64,000 bases of DNA from Dyadobacter soli (GCF_900101885.1 NZ_FNAN01000004.1:62001-126000); one strand, 5' to 3'; counted from the stretch's first letter, positions 7,956 through 17,521 are shown. Numbers and translations are program-made. Notes: generated from the letters alone by a model not told the origin.

Positions 7956-10277
7956 CTATCCCGCGACCGGGACCGATTCGCGCAGCAAGTTAGCCGCAGA
8001 AATCATGTTACGCAAAGCGGCTTCGGTTTCCGGCCACTTGCGGGTTTTCAATCCGCAGTCGGGATTTACCCACAGATTCCGCGCCGGGATTACCTTCAAA
8101 GCCTTTTCGAGCAGCAATAGCATTTCATCGACCGTCGGCACGCGCGGCGAGTGAATGTCGTACACGCCCGGGCCGATTTCGTTCGGGTAATTAAACTGCG
8201 CGAATGCATCGAGCAGCTCCATTTGCGAGCGCGACGTTTCGATCGTGATCACGTCGGCGTCCATTGCGGCGATGGAATCGATAATGTCGTTGAACTCCGA
8301 GTAGCACATATGCGTGTGGATCTGCGTCTGATCGGCCACGCCCGCGGCGCTCAGGCGGAATGCGTCTACCGCCCATTTCAAGTAGGTTTTCCAGGCATTT
8401 TTCCGCAATGGCAAACCTTCGCGAATCGCCGGCTCGTCAATTTGAATCACTTTAATACCAGCCTTTTCCAGATCAACCACCTCATCGCGGATCGCTAATG
8501 CAATCTGAAATGTCGTGTCTTTTCTCGGCTGGTCGTCGCGCACGAACGACCATTGCAGGATCGTCACCGGGCCCGTGAGCATGCCTTTCACCAGTTTTTC
8601 GGAGTTGGCCTGTGCAAATGCCGACCATTTCACCGTCATCGGCTCCATGCGCTCCACGTCGCCATATATGATCGGCGGCTTCACGCACCGGCTGCCGTAG
8701 CTCTGCACCCAGCCATTTTGGGTAAATACAAAGCCCGAAAGCTGCTCGCCGAAATACTCCACCATATCATTCCGTTCGAACTCGCCGTGCACCAGCACAT
8801 CGATGCCCAATTCTTCCTGCCAGCGCAACGAATCCACGATTTCCGCGCGAATGCGGGTTTCGTATTCTTCCAATGTCAATGCACCTTTCTTGAACTGCGC
8901 GCGCAGCTGCCTTACCTCGTCGGTTTGCGGGAACGAGCCGATGGTTGTCGAGGGGAAGAGCGGCAATTTCAGTTTATCCAACTGAATGGCCTGCCTCCCG
9001 GTAAATGCATTCTGCCGGTCGAAATCCGGTTCTCGCACTTCGCTGACCCTGGCTTTCACGGCCGGTTTGTGGATCAATGCGGAAGTACGGCGGCTTTCGA
9101 TGGCTTTCTGATTATCCAGAAATGCATTATCGTTGACATAATCGATCGTCGCAAGGCTTGCTAATGTGGTTACTTCGTTCAATTTCTGCTTCGCGAATGC
9201 CAGCCAGTTTTTGATTTCCGGCGTCAGTACGGCTTCGTTTTTTTCCAGGTCCAGATCATACGGGCTATGCAGCAGCGACGACGACGGCGCCACCACCACC
9301 CGCTCTTCCCCCAGCACATTTACCGCCTCCGTAATCCATTTCAGCGACTTGCGGTAATCGTTTTTCCAGATATTCCGGCCGTCCACAACACCTACCGAGA
9401 GCTTTTTAGTGGAAGAAACAAATGCATTATCGGTAAGAATTTGCGGCAATGTCTCTGCTCCGCGCGTGAGATCGATATGCAATGCATCCACTGGCAATGC
9501 GGTCGTGACGGCCAGGTTATCTTCCAACGGCCCGAAATAGGTCGTCACGAGAATGCGTAGTTTCGGAAGCGCCTCGCGGATCTGGTTGTAGGCACTCAGG
9601 AATGCGAGTTTTTCTTTTTCATTTAAATCCAGCACCAACCCCGGCTCGTCGAGCTGCACCCAGTCGGCGCCTCTTGCCGAGAGTTCTTTTAGTATGGAAA
9701 TGTAAACAGGCAAAAGACTATCCAGCAAGTCGATACGATCGAATCCGGATTCTTTTTCTTTACCCAAAATCAGATAGGTAACCGGCCCCAGCAGTACGGG
9801 TTTTGTAAGAATACCCTTTTGCAATGCATCTTCAAATTCCAGCAAAACTTTATCGGAATACCTTTTAAATTTCTGGTCTTTTACAAATTCCGGCACGAGG
9901 TAATGGTAATTGGTATCAAACCATTTCGTCATTTCCATTGCATTGATATCCAGGCCATTCTTCTGATAACCGCGCGCCATTGCGAAGTATAGATCGAGTT
10001 CCTTGTTAGATTTCCCGTCGAGTAACTGGTGGTACCGCTCCGGAATTGCGCCTACCATCAGCGACGTATCGAGGACGTGGTCGTAGAGCGAAAAATCATT
10101 GGACGGAATGAGGCCTATGCCTGCATTCTGCTGCGTTTCCCAGTTCTGATGGCGGATTTTGCGGGCGACTTTCTGCAATGCGTCGCGGTCGATGGTACCG
10201 GCCCAGAATTGTTCGTTGGCTTTTTTGAGCTCGCGGAGGCTTCCCACACGCGGGTAGCCGAGGTTGTGTGACAACAT
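7956..10277 (-). CDS. metE: Cobalamin-independent methionine synthase
   Basis: The protein has 773 residues, close to the usual 750-770 of MetE. It transfers a methyl group from 5-methyltetrahydropteroyl-polyglutamate to homocysteine using zinc and no B12. N-terminal signature: LGYPRVGSLRELKKA; C-terminal catalytic domain: TTIGSFPQTDEVR, then HTHMCYSEF with the zinc His and Cys, IETSRSQMELL, and the second Cys in VNPDCGLKTRKW. I start at the ATG at 10277 (MLSHNLGYPR) instead of an in-frame upstream ATG because that matches the family N terminus. A cobalamin riboswitch precedes the gene, so expression is expected to fall when B12 is available. Confidence 0.97.
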   Translation of the reverse strand: MLSHNLGYPRVGSLRELKKANEQFWAGTIDRDALQKVARKIRHQNWETQQNAGIGLIPSNDFSLYDHVLDTSLMVGAIPERYHQLLDGKSNKELDLYFAMARGYQKNGLDINAMEMTKWFDTNYHYLVPEFVKDQKFKRYSDKVLLEFEDALQKGILTKPVLLGPVTYLILGKEKESGFDRIDLLDSLLPVYISILKELSARGADWVQLDEPGLVLDLNEKEKLAFLSAYNQIREALPKLRILVTTYFGPLEDNLAVTTALPVDALHIDLTRGAETLPQILTDNAFVSSTKKLSVGVVDGRNIWKNDYRKSLKWITEAVNVLGEERVVVAPSSSLLHSPYDLDLEKNEAVLTPEIKNWLAFAKQKLNEVTTLASLATIDYVNDNAFLDNQKAIESRRTSALIHKPAVKARVSEVREPDFDRQNAFTGRQAIQLDKLKLPLFPSTTIGSFPQTDEVRQLRAQFKKGALTLEEYETRIRAEIVDSLRWQEELGIDVLVHGEFERNDMVEYFGEQLSGFVFTQNGWVQSYGSRCVKPPIIYGDVERMEPMTVKWSAFAQANSEKLVKGMLTGPVTILQWSFVRDDQPRKDTTFQIALAIRDEVVDLEKAGIKVIQIDEPAIREGLPLRKNAWKTYLKWAVDAFRLSAAGVADQTQIHTHMCYSEFNDIIDSIAAMDADVITIETSRSQMELLDAFAQFNYPNEIGPGVYDIHSPRVPTVDEMLLLLEKALKVIPARNLWVNPDCGLKTRKWPETEAALRNMISAANLLRESVPVAG

Positions 10278-10504
10278 ACTTTTTGTGTTTAAAGAGTTAA
10301 TAAAAACCCTGTGAAAACACCCTCCCATCCCTGCAAACGCCTGTTGCGGACGTATGCCGGTACTTCATTTCATCGCGGAAACACGCGGCTACCCTGCGAA
10401 AACGAACAGTCCCCCGAACCAGCGGGAAGCCTGTGGTATTGCCATAAAATGTGGTAAATCAATGCTTGACCAATCCCCACCCGTGAGGGAGAAGCCATTG
10501 AGGA
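10278..10504 (-). promoter_or_regulatory. metE leader between riboswitch aptamer and start codon
   Basis: This 227-nt untranslated stretch joins the cobalamin aptamer to the metE start. A short GC-rich stem-like segment (minus strand CCCTCACGGGTGGGG, about 10478-10494) follows the B12 box closely and may be part of the expression platform. I see no hairpin followed by a U run, so control by termination is not obvious. I see no gene here; open frames on either strand have no recognisable protein texture. Confidence 0.5.
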
Positions 10505-10696
10505 TGATGGCAAGTCTCCTGGCTCGTATCATTTTTACCGCCCTTCTCGCCGCGCCGGGGCGCTGCAATGGGTCGCGAGGGTAAAAACAGGCCCTGAATG
10601 CTCAGAGCGGATACTTACAGTAGCACGACTGCCCGTGAATTGCACACGGTTCCTTTTTGTTTTGCTATAATTTGGCTGAGGGCACCAAAAGCAAAA
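10505..10696 (-). ncRNA. Cobalamin (B12) riboswitch
   Basis: On the minus strand the order is: GGTGCCCTCAGCC at the 5' side, AAAAGGAACCGTGTGCAATT, CACGGGCAGTCGTGCTACTG (the GGGxxGxCxxGCxACTGTAAG core), a variable arm, then the B12 box GAGCCAGGAGACTTGCCA at about 10508-10525. These are the conserved blocks of the adenosylcobalamin aptamer. It is upstream of metE in the same direction, so the expected logic is that B12 turns off the B12-independent enzyme, leaving methionine synthesis to a MetH elsewhere in the genome (inference). Confidence 0.95.
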
Positions 10697-10736
10697 ACCA
10701 TCACCCCGATTGACGGGCGTTCACAAAGAACTGCGT

Positions 10737-10744
10737 CAAATTTA
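10737..10744 (-). promoter_or_regulatory. Candidate -7 promoter element for metE
   Basis: The minus strand reads TAAATTTG, a full match to the Bacteroidota -7 consensus TAnnTTTG, about 40 nt before the riboswitch starts. The expected -33 TTG is not clear at the usual 19-21 nt spacing (TTCC is found). The rest of 10697-10872 holds no gene and no other signal I could support. Confidence 0.45.
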
Positions 10745-10872
10745 GGCGTATGGTGCATTCGGCTGGAAATGGCTGGTCAATTTCAGTGAAGTGAGTAGAA
10801 ATTCGTCTTTGTGCAGGATAAAATATCTGAATTGGCCCCTAAATCGTAGGTCAAAAAGTGATTCTGCAAGTG

Positions 10873-11601
10873 CTAAATCAACCCTGCCGCATCCGCATCC
10901 AGTATAAACTCTGCATTCAAATGATTTTGCAAAACTGTTGCGGGGAAATCTTTGGAAACGGGGAATGCAATGGCACGTTGTATAACCGGGGCCTTAGCTG
11001 CACCAGAAGCTAGCAAAATGGCGGCCCGGGCTTCGAGAATGTGCCGGATGCCGACGGTGATGCCCCGCGTGAGCGCGGTCGGCTGGTTGAAATATTTCTG
11101 CCCTACTTCGACGGTAACGGGATCGAGCTCGGAAATGTGGGCATAGGTATCCCAGGATGTGCCGGGCTCGTTGAGCGCGAGGTGGCCGTTCATCCCTACT
11201 CCTAATATGATGAGGTCGAGACCACCGAGGCTCTCTACTATTTTGTTGACGCGGTCGCATTCAGCTTGCGGGTCGAAGGCCTTGCCGTCGAAAAAGACAA
11301 TCTGATCCGGGCGGAGGCCAATCGGTTTCAGAAAATCGCGGTCGAGCAGGTCGCGGCAGCTGCCGTCGTCGTCGGCGCCGAGGCCGATCCATTCATCGAG
11401 TCCGATGAAGATGCATTTGGAAAAATCGACGCGGCCGTTCTGGTTGGCTTTTACCAATGCATCGAACATACCCTTCGGCGAGCTGCCCGACGGAAAGCAT
11501 ATGACCGACTCGGGTTTGTGGTTCATCAGGTCGATGACACGCTCGGCCGCAGCGGAGCTCATAAAGGCGTAATCGGGGTAAATATTGATTCTTGGAGTCA
11601 T
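10873..11601 (-). CDS. nagB: Glucosamine-6-phosphate deaminase
   Basis: The 242 residues match the compact NagB type. The fold motifs are [16 protein letters not shown] for phosphate binding, [10 protein letters not shown] with the catalytic Asp region, and [14 protein letters not shown] near residue 130, which matches the NagB signature GxGxDGHxAFNEPG with Met-Asn replacing xD. It converts glucosamine 6-phosphate to fructose 6-phosphate and ammonia in amino-sugar catabolism. The Asn in place of the usual Asp of DGH deserves attention; a related sugar-phosphate isomerase function, such as galactosamine 6-phosphate, is possible. It is divergent from fumC, sharing a 147-bp intergenic region. 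Confidence 0.85.
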   Translation of the reverse strand: MTPRINIYPDYAFMSSAAAERVIDLMNHKPESVICFPSGSSPKGMFDALVKANQNGRVDFSKCIFIGLDEWIGLGADDDGSCRDLLDRDFLKPIGLRPDQIVFFDGKAFDPQAECDRVNKIVESLGGLDLIILGVGMNGHLALNEPGTSWDTYAHISELDPVTVEVGQKYFNQPTALTRGITVGIRHILEARAAILLASGAAKAPVIQRAIAFPVSKDFPATVLQNHLNAEFILDADAAGLI

Positions 11602-11748
11602 GAAAAGCAGGATTCAGGATGTTGCCGCGCCAATCTAAACATTCTTTTTTCAGACCTAAACATTTATCCAAAAAAAACGCCGGAAACTGCAAACCCGATC
11701 CTAACTTTACCGCGCATTGTTCAATTACATTATCATTCTACTTCAAAA

Positions 11749-13152
11749 ATGGAATACCGTATAGAAAAAGACACGATGGGCGAGGTGCAGGTGCCTGCGC
11801 ATGTATACTGGGGCGCACAGACGCAACGCTCGATCCAGAACTTTCCTATCGCACAGGATATCAATAAAATGCCGAAGGAGATCATCAAGGCCTTCGCATA
11901 CCTGAAAAAGGCAGCCGCTATCACCAACTTCGAAGCGGGCATTCTGGCACAAGAAAAAAGCGACCTCATCGGACAGGTTTGCGACGAAATCCTTACCGAT
12001 CAGCTCGACGACCAGTTCCCATTGGTAGTATGGCAAACCGGCTCCGGCACGCAGTCGAACATGAACTGCAACGAGGTGATCGCCTACCGCGGCCACGTGC
12101 TGCAAGGCGGCGAACTGGCCGACAAAACCAAGGTCCTGCACCCGAACGACGACGTGAACAAGTCGCAATCATCGAACGACACCTACCCTACTGCAATGCA
12201 CATTGCGGCTTACAAGATCCTCGTGGACGTGACGATCCCGGGTATCGTGAAGCTGCGCGATACATTGAAAGCGAAAGCGGAGGCATTCAAGAATGTAGTT
12301 AAAATCGGTCGTACGCACTTTATGGACGCCACGCCGCTGACACTCGGCCAGGAGTTTTCGGGCTACGCTTCGCAGCTGGATCACGGTTTGAGGGCCATTC
12401 ACAACACATTGGCACATCTTTCGGAGCTTGCATTGGGCGGTACCGCCGTAGGAACCGGCATTAACACCCCTTCGGGCTATTCCGAGAATGTGGCACGCCA
12501 CATTGCCGCATTGACTGGGCTTCCTTTCATTACAGCTGAAAATAAATTTGAAGCATTGGCAGCACACGACGCGATCGTGGAGGCACACGGCGCATTGAAA
12601 ACCGTTGCGGTGAGCCTGATGAAAATCGGTAACGACATCCGTATGCTGTCGTCCGGCCCGCGCTCGGGTATCGGCGAGATCCATATCCCTGACAATGAGC
12701 CGGGAAGCTCCATTATGCCGGGCAAAGTGAACCCTACCCAATGCGAAGCCATGACCATGGTAGCCGCTCAGGTAATGGGTAACGACGTGGCGATCGGTAT
12801 CGGCGGCTCCAACGGCCATTTCGAACTGAACGTGTTCAAACCGCTTATGGCTTACAACTTCCTGCATTCGGCCCGTTTGATCGGCGATGTATGCGTTTCG
12901 TTCAATGATAACTGCGCGGTGGGTATCGAGCCGTTGCACGAGAATATCAAGAAGCACGTAAACAACTCGCTGATGCTGGTCACTGCTTTGAATACTAAAA
13001 TCGGTTACTACAAAGCAGCTGAAATCGCGCAGACCGCCCACAAAAACGGCTCTACGCTGAAAGAAACGGCTGTGGCACTGGGTTACCTCACGCCGGAAGA
13101 GTTCGATGCGTGGGTGAAACCGGAGGATATGGTCGGCGAAATCAAAATATAA
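11749..13152 (+). CDS. fumC: Fumarate hydratase class II
   Basis: The 467 residues equal the usual FumC size. It interconverts fumarate and malate in the TCA cycle. Visible motifs: [12 protein letters not shown], the substrate loop [16 protein letters not shown], the [19 protein letters not shown] segment, [17 protein letters not shown] with the catalytic His, and the superfamily signature [16 protein letters not shown] with the catalytic Ser. The ATG at 11749 gives [13 protein letters not shown], the standard start; the frame is open far upstream, but that part runs antisense to nagB. A weak -7-like TAACTTTA lies at 11702-11709. Confidence 0.97.
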   Translation: MEYRIEKDTMGEVQVPAHVYWGAQTQRSIQNFPIAQDINKMPKEIIKAFAYLKKAAAITNFEAGILAQEKSDLIGQVCDEILTDQLDDQFPLVVWQTGSGTQSNMNCNEVIAYRGHVLQGGELADKTKVLHPNDDVNKSQSSNDTYPTAMHIAAYKILVDVTIPGIVKLRDTLKAKAEAFKNVVKIGRTHFMDATPLTLGQEFSGYASQLDHGLRAIHNTLAHLSELALGGTAVGTGINTPSGYSENVARHIAALTGLPFITAENKFEALAAHDAIVEAHGALKTVAVSLMKIGNDIRMLSSGPRSGIGEIHIPDNEPGSSIMPGKVNPTQCEAMTMVAAQVMGNDVAIGIGGSNGHFELNVFKPLMAYNFLHSARLIGDVCVSFNDNCAVGIEPLHENIKKHVNNSLMLVTALNTKIGYYKAAEIAQTAHKNGSTLKETAVALGYLTPEEFDAWVKPEDMVGEIKI

Positions 13153-13174
13153 GCTGGTCCGATGTAAACCGTGT

Positions 13175-13207
13175 GAATGCCCTGCCGAATTGCGGGGCAT
13201 TCGCATT
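13175..13207 (+). terminator. Possible terminator after fumC
   Basis: Arms GAATGCCC (13175-13182) and GGGCATTC (13195-13202) form an 8-bp stem 22 nt after the fumC stop. Only a short ATTT follows, so termination may be partial and the next gene could be reached by read-through. Confidence 0.5.
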
Positions 13208-13221
13208 TAACATTTACTGCA

Positions 13222-13737
13222 ATGGATATCCGACACGAACTGCTGGCCGATCCGTACCAGTCGAAGCAGAAAGCTACCCAGGTGGCCATGTACGCCTGCA
13301 CCTCGGAGGAGGCGTTCAGGCATCTGATGCATTGCTTCGAGTCCGACGAATACCGCCTCGCGCAACGCGCCGCGTACAGCGTGAGCATCGCCACGCACGA
13401 GCGGCCGGAGCTCATTCGTCCGTACATCGGCGTGCTGGTGAGCCAGCTGAAACGCACCGGTATCCATGACGCCGTGATCCGCAACAGTGCACGCATTTTG
13501 CAGGACGTTACGATTCCCGACGAATTCCATGGTGAATTGATGGACGCTGCATTCGATATTGTTGCCAACCGCCAGATAGCCATCGCCATCCGCACGTTTT
13601 GCCTGACCATTCTTTTCAACCTGTCCAAAATATATCCGGAGATCCAAAAAGAGCTGCGCGTGTTCCTGGAAGAATCGGTTGAATATGAGCAGGCGGCGTT
13701 TCAATCGAGGGCCCGGAAGATATTAAAACGCATTTGA
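13222..13737 (+). CDS. HEAT-like all-helical protein of unknown function
   Basis: The 171 residues starting MDIRHELLADPYQSKQKATQ are predicted almost entirely helical, with repeated helix pairs (SDEYRLAQRAAYSVSIATHE, IHDAVIRNSARILQDVTIP, QIAIAIRTFCLTILFNLSK) in the manner of HEAT/ARM repeats. There is no signal peptide and there are no catalytic motifs. I chose the ATG at 13222 because the upstream 15 codons overlap the fumC terminator. It may be a cytoplasmic adaptor. I do not recognise a named family. Confidence 0.7.
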   Translation: MDIRHELLADPYQSKQKATQVAMYACTSEEAFRHLMHCFESDEYRLAQRAAYSVSIATHERPELIRPYIGVLVSQLKRTGIHDAVIRNSARILQDVTIPDEFHGELMDAAFDIVANRQIAIAIRTFCLTILFNLSKIYPEIQKELRVFLEESVEYEQAAFQSRARKILKRI

Positions 13738-13784
13738 TTAGAGGTAAATCCATTTTACCTTGCTCCTTTAAACAAAAACAATAG

Positions 13785-14726
13785 ATGATCATATACTGCC
13801 ACGCATTACTCGACGGCTCGCTCAATGCCAAACTGAGCGAAGCGCTTTCCCCGCAGCATCAGATCCATTTCCGCACCGAAACGGCCAGCACCGAAGCATT
13901 GAAATCCTGGTTTGCCAGCGCCGATTACATCCTCGGTAACCCGCCGGTGGCATGGTTCCAAAGCATTCCCGCTAACCTGAAATTCTGGCAGTTAGATTCG
14001 GCCGGCTTCGACCAATATTCATCCATAGCGATTCCCGATCATATCAAAACGGCCAATATGGGCGACTGGTTTGCACGTCCGTGCGCGGAGTCGATCGTGG
14101 GCGGTGTGCTGGCATTGTACCGCGGCATCGACCGGCTGACGCTTTTGAAGCAGAAAAACGAGTGGATAGGAACGCCGCTGCGCGGCGAACTGAAACTGTT
14201 GTACAAACAGAATGTGATCATCCTCGGCGCCGGAACCATCGGCCAGTCGGTGAATGCGATTTTGAAAGGCCTGGGCTGCACCACGCATTTAATGGCCCGT
14301 ACCTCGCCCGAAGCCGACATCCGTAGCAAGGAAGATTTGTTTAATGAATTACCGAATACCGATCTGGTAATCAACACATTGCCAGGAACCGCTCAGCATT
14401 TTGTAAATGCAGAATTTCTGTCTGCCATGAAAGACGGCAGCGTTTACGCGAGCGTTGGCCGTGGCAGTACCACCGATGAAAATGCATTGATCGACGCATT
14501 GAAATCCGGCAAACTCGACGGCGCCGTGCTCGACGTCACCGAAGTGGAACCGCTACCGGCAGATAGCCCGCTCTGGCAAATGGATAATGTGGTCCTGACC
14601 CAGCATACCGGCGGCGGACACAAAAATGAGCATATGGGGAAAGTAGATTTATTTCTCAACAATATTTTGGCAATAGAAAACGGCGCCGCCATCGCCAATG
14701 AAGTGACCCTTGTAAAAGGCTATTAA
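13785..14726 (+). CDS. D-2-hydroxyacid dehydrogenase family protein
   Basis: A 313-residue NAD-dependent dehydrogenase of the formate/glycerate type. The Rossmann motif is VIILGAGTIGQS near residue 145. The catalytic set is Arg in SVGRGSTTDENAL, Glu in VLDVTEVEPLP, and His in VVLTQHTGGG. Such enzymes reduce 2-keto acids to D-2-hydroxy acids; the substrate cannot be told from sequence (glyoxylate/hydroxypyruvate-type is plausible). It lies 47 bp after the helical protein and 16 bp before galK, so it may be in a transcript with the galactose genes. Confidence 0.88.
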   Translation: MIIYCHALLDGSLNAKLSEALSPQHQIHFRTETASTEALKSWFASADYILGNPPVAWFQSIPANLKFWQLDSAGFDQYSSIAIPDHIKTANMGDWFARPCAESIVGGVLALYRGIDRLTLLKQKNEWIGTPLRGELKLLYKQNVIILGAGTIGQSVNAILKGLGCTTHLMARTSPEADIRSKEDLFNELPNTDLVINTLPGTAQHFVNAEFLSAMKDGSVYASVGRGSTTDENALIDALKSGKLDGAVLDVTEVEPLPADSPLWQMDNVVLTQHTGGGHKNEHMGKVDLFLNNILAIENGAAIANEVTLVKGY

Positions 14727-14742
14727 ACCGACCGAAACTGAA

Positions 14743-15930
14743 ATGTTGACCACAGAAACCGATATCGCAGAAGGTATCCAGGATAAGTATTTTTTGAAAT
14801 TTGGCACCGCCACTCGCGAAACCGTGCGCGTGTTCCGCTCGCCCGGCCGCATTAACCTCATCGGCGAGCATACCGACTACAACAATGGCTTCGTACTGCC
14901 CGCAGCCGTGGATAAGGCCGTATATTTCGTCATCGCACCACGCGAGGACGACCAGGTGATACTCTACGCTGCCGACCTCGACCAGACCTATTCGTTTTCA
15001 CTCGACGATCTTTCCAAACCGGAGAAGTCGTGGCCGCATTACCAGTTGGGTATTGTGGAACAAATCCAGAAGAAGGGCTTGAAAATCGGCGGTTTTCAGG
15101 CTGCATTCGGCGGTAATGTGCCGGTAGGCGCCGGGCTTTCGTCGTCGGCGGCATTGGAATGCTGCTTATTGTTTGCATTGAACGAAATGTACGGGCTGAA
15201 CCTCGACCGTTTCAGCATCGTAAAAATGTCGCAAAAGGCTGAAAACGAATACGTAGGCGTGCAATGCGGCATTATGGACCAGTTTGCTTCGGCATTTGGT
15301 AAAGAAGAATCCGTGATGCGCCTCGACTGCCGTTCGCTGGAATACGAGTATTTCCCGTTCCCGATGAACGATTACCTGATCGTGCTTTGCGATACCATGG
15401 TGAAGCATTCGCTCGCAAGTTCTGAATACAACACCCGTAGGCAGGAATGCGAGAAAGCCACCGCTATTTTGCAACAATACGACCCGAAAGTACTGAGCCT
15501 GCGCGACGCGACCCCTGCATTGGTAGAAACGCACAAGGACGAAATGGGCGACGTGGTGTACCGCCGCGCGAAGTTCATGACCGAGGAAATCCAGCGCGTA
15601 CAGGATGCCTGCGACCTGCTCGTGCAAGGCAACTTGCCCGATTTTGGTCAGAAAATGTATGCTACCCACTTCGGCCTGCAAAACGAATACGAGGTAAGCT
15701 GCCCGGAACTGGACTTTCTTGTAGCCGAGACATTGGACGATGATTCGGTACTCGGCGCGCGGATGATGGGCGGCGGTTTCGGAGGTTGTACCATTAATCT
15801 GGTGAAAAAAGACGCCGTGGATGCTTTTGAAGCAAAAATGAAGGAAGCATATCTTGAAAAATACAAAATAGACCTGCCTTGCTACCGCGTGAAAATCACG
15901 GACGGGACCGAGGAAGTTGCGCTCGCATAA
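14743..15930 (+). CDS. galK: Galactokinase
   Basis: The 395-residue GHMP kinase has all three family signatures: the galactose-binding RSPGRINLIGEHTDYNNG near residue 33, the ATP loop PVGAGLSSSAALE near 127, and MMGGGFGGCTINLV near 345. It phosphorylates alpha-D-galactose to galactose 1-phosphate in the Leloir pathway. The gene is followed after 34 bp by an aldose 1-epimerase, which supplies the alpha anomer, so the two form a functional pair. galT and galE are not in the window. Confidence 0.97.
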   Translation: MLTTETDIAEGIQDKYFLKFGTATRETVRVFRSPGRINLIGEHTDYNNGFVLPAAVDKAVYFVIAPREDDQVILYAADLDQTYSFSLDDLSKPEKSWPHYQLGIVEQIQKKGLKIGGFQAAFGGNVPVGAGLSSSAALECCLLFALNEMYGLNLDRFSIVKMSQKAENEYVGVQCGIMDQFASAFGKEESVMRLDCRSLEYEYFPFPMNDYLIVLCDTMVKHSLASSEYNTRRQECEKATAILQQYDPKVLSLRDATPALVETHKDEMGDVVYRRAKFMTEEIQRVQDACDLLVQGNLPDFGQKMYATHFGLQNEYEVSCPELDFLVAETLDDDSVLGARMMGGGFGGCTINLVKKDAVDAFEAKMKEAYLEKYKIDLPCYRVKITDGTEEVALA

Positions 15931-15964
15931 TCTGACCATTAATACAAACTCTTAACCTTTGACT

Positions 15965-17107
15965 ATGAGAAGAATCCCTTTTTTACTCACCGCGCTGGTT
16001 GGCCTGGCCATTTTCAGTTGCTCAAAAACCAAGAATGAAGAAAAAATGATCAGTACTATTTCCAAAGAGGCTTTCGGCCAGCTCCCCGACGGCCAGCAGG
16101 CTGACCTTTACACACTGACCAACGCCAACGGAATGACCGTGAACATTACCAACTATGGCGGGATCATCACTAAACTCACTGCGCCGGACAAAGACGGTAA
16201 ATGGGAAGATGTGGTATTGGGCTTCGACTCACTGGCGCCCTATTTGAGCGGTCACCCGTTCTTCGGCGCATTGGTAGGCCGGTATGGCAACCGCATCGCG
16301 AAAGGGAAGTTCAAGCTGAATGGCCAGGAGTATTCACTGGCAATCAACAACGGCCCGAATGCCTTGCACGGCGGTACCAAAGGTTTCGACAAAGTGATCT
16401 GGAAAGCGACTGAGATCAAGCAGGATTCCATAGTTGGTCTGCAACTCGAATATACCAGCAAGGACATGGAAGAAGGTTACCCGGGTAACCTGACCGTGAA
16501 AGTGGTTTACACGCTCGATAATGACAATGCGATCACCATCGACTATACCGCAACTACCGACAAACCGACTGTTGTGAATCTGACGAACCACTCGTATTTC
16601 AACCTCACCGGCCTGAAACGCGACATTCTCGACCACGAAGTAACCCTTGAATCGGACAGCATCGTGCCCGTGGACACTACGCTCATCCCGACAGGCAAAC
16701 TCCGCGCCGTAGAAGGAACGCCATTCGATTTCCGCAAGTCGACCAAAATCAATGCCGGAATCAACAAAACGGAAGATGAGCAGATCGCAGCCGGCGGCGG
16801 TTACGACCATTGCTGGGTGCTGAAACGCAGCGGCGACGGTCTGGTACAGTTCGCCACCGTACGTGAACCGGAAAGCGGCCGCGTGATGGAAGTGTTCACC
16901 ACCGAACCTGCCGTGCAATTCTACACCGGCAACTTCCTCGACGGCAAACTGACCGGCAAAGGCGCGACCTATTCGAAGCGTTTCGGCCTATGCCTCGAAA
17001 CCGAGCATTACCCCGATTCCCCGAACCAGCCACAATTCCCAACCACGACGCTGAACCCGGGCGATACGTATAAGACAACTACGAAGTATAAGTTCTCGGC
17101 GAAGTAA
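15965..17107 (+). CDS. galM: Aldose 1-epimerase lipoprotein
   Basis: A 380-residue galactose-mutarotase fold. The N terminus MRRIPFLLTALVGLAIFSCS is a lipoprotein signal with lipobox-like AIFSC, so the enzyme is anchored on the periplasmic face, unlike cytoplasmic E. coli GalM. Family motifs: NYGGIITKLTAPDKDG, VGRYGNRIAKGKF with the substrate Arg, NLTNHSYFNL with the catalytic His, DHCWVL, and CLETEHYPDSPNQP with the catalytic Glu. I start at the ATG at 15965; a TTG two codons earlier is possible. It interconverts alpha and beta anomers of aldoses such as galactose and pairs with galK. Confidence 0.95.
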   Translation: MRRIPFLLTALVGLAIFSCSKTKNEEKMISTISKEAFGQLPDGQQADLYTLTNANGMTVNITNYGGIITKLTAPDKDGKWEDVVLGFDSLAPYLSGHPFFGALVGRYGNRIAKGKFKLNGQEYSLAINNGPNALHGGTKGFDKVIWKATEIKQDSIVGLQLEYTSKDMEEGYPGNLTVKVVYTLDNDNAITIDYTATTDKPTVVNLTNHSYFNLTGLKRDILDHEVTLESDSIVPVDTTLIPTGKLRAVEGTPFDFRKSTKINAGINKTEDEQIAAGGGYDHCWVLKRSGDGLVQFATVREPESGRVMEVFTTEPAVQFYTGNFLDGKLTGKGATYSKRFGLCLETEHYPDSPNQPQFPTTTLNPGDTYKTTTKYKFSAK

Positions 17108-17128
17108 TTTTTCGCTGACCGTTTGATT

Positions 17129-17175
17129 AGACGTGCATTACCGGCTGCTCATTGCTGGTGCTGCACGTCTTTTTT
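17129..17175 (+). terminator. Intrinsic terminator of the galK-galM unit
   Basis: Perfect 9-bp arms AGACGTGCA (17129-17137) and TGCACGTCT (17162-17170) enclose a 24-nt loop that can pair partly itself, followed by a run of T. It begins 22 nt after the galM stop. Confidence 0.85.
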
Positions 17176-17190
17176 GTGTGGGGATTTAAG

Positions 17191-17216
17191 TAGTTTTGGA
17201 TACACTAGATACACTA
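17191..17216 (+). promoter_or_regulatory. Promoter -7 element and tandem repeat before the DUF4160/DUF2442 pair
   Basis: TAGTTTTG at 17191-17198 is a full match to TAnnTTTG. Directly after it GATACACTA is repeated twice head to tail (17199-17216), covering the expected transcription start and ending 2 nt before the ATG. A tandem repeat at a start site is a typical place for autoregulation by a toxin-antitoxin complex; that role is inference. No good -33 element is seen at 20 nt. Confidence 0.5.
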
Positions 17217-17218
17217 CT

Positions 17219-17521
17219 ATGCCAAGGATTCTGGAATATTTCGGAATGATCTTTTATTTTTATTCCAATGAACATCTCCCCATTCACATTCATGTTTCGT
17301 ATAATGAATATGAAAGTGTTTTCGAGATATTCTTTGAGGATGGGACTTTAAAAGAAGTCCGGTTGAGAAGCTCAGGTGGACAGGATCCGCTTCCAGCTTC
17401 ACAGCTCAGGGAAGCAAAAAAGGTAGTCGAGCATTATGCACAGGATATCGTGAATCGCTGGACCGATTTCTTTGTTCTTAAAAAGCCGGTGAAGGCATTA
17501 AAAATCACAAAAAGGTTATGA
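17219..17521 (+). CDS. DUF4160 domain protein, putative toxin-antitoxin partner
   Basis: A 100-residue protein starting MPRILEYFGMIFYFYSNEHL, with PIHIHVSYNEYESVFEIFFEDG, the N-terminal block that defines DUF4160. The ATG at 17219 is preferred because the longer frame overlaps the galM terminator and reads cysteine-rich non-protein-like sequence. The stop overlaps the start of the DUF2442 gene by 4 bases (ATGA). DUF4160-DUF2442 pairs recur in bacteria and are often predicted as toxin-antitoxin modules; biochemical proof is lacking. Base composition is clearly more AT-rich than the galK-galM genes before it, which suggests acquisition. Confidence 0.82.
   Translation: MPRILEYFGMIFYFYSNEHLPIHIHVSYNEYESVFEIFFEDGTLKEVRLRSSGGQDPLPASQLREAKKVVEHYAQDIVNRWTDFFVLKKPVKALKITKRL

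Noticed and set aside
11266..11748. Longer start of fumC
   Set aside because: The frame runs antisense through nagB; the ATG at 11749 matches the family N terminus.
12169..13206. 345-codon minus-strand frame opposite fumC
   Set aside because: Antisense to an unmistakable fumarase; no recognisable fold, cysteine/His-rich shadow composition.
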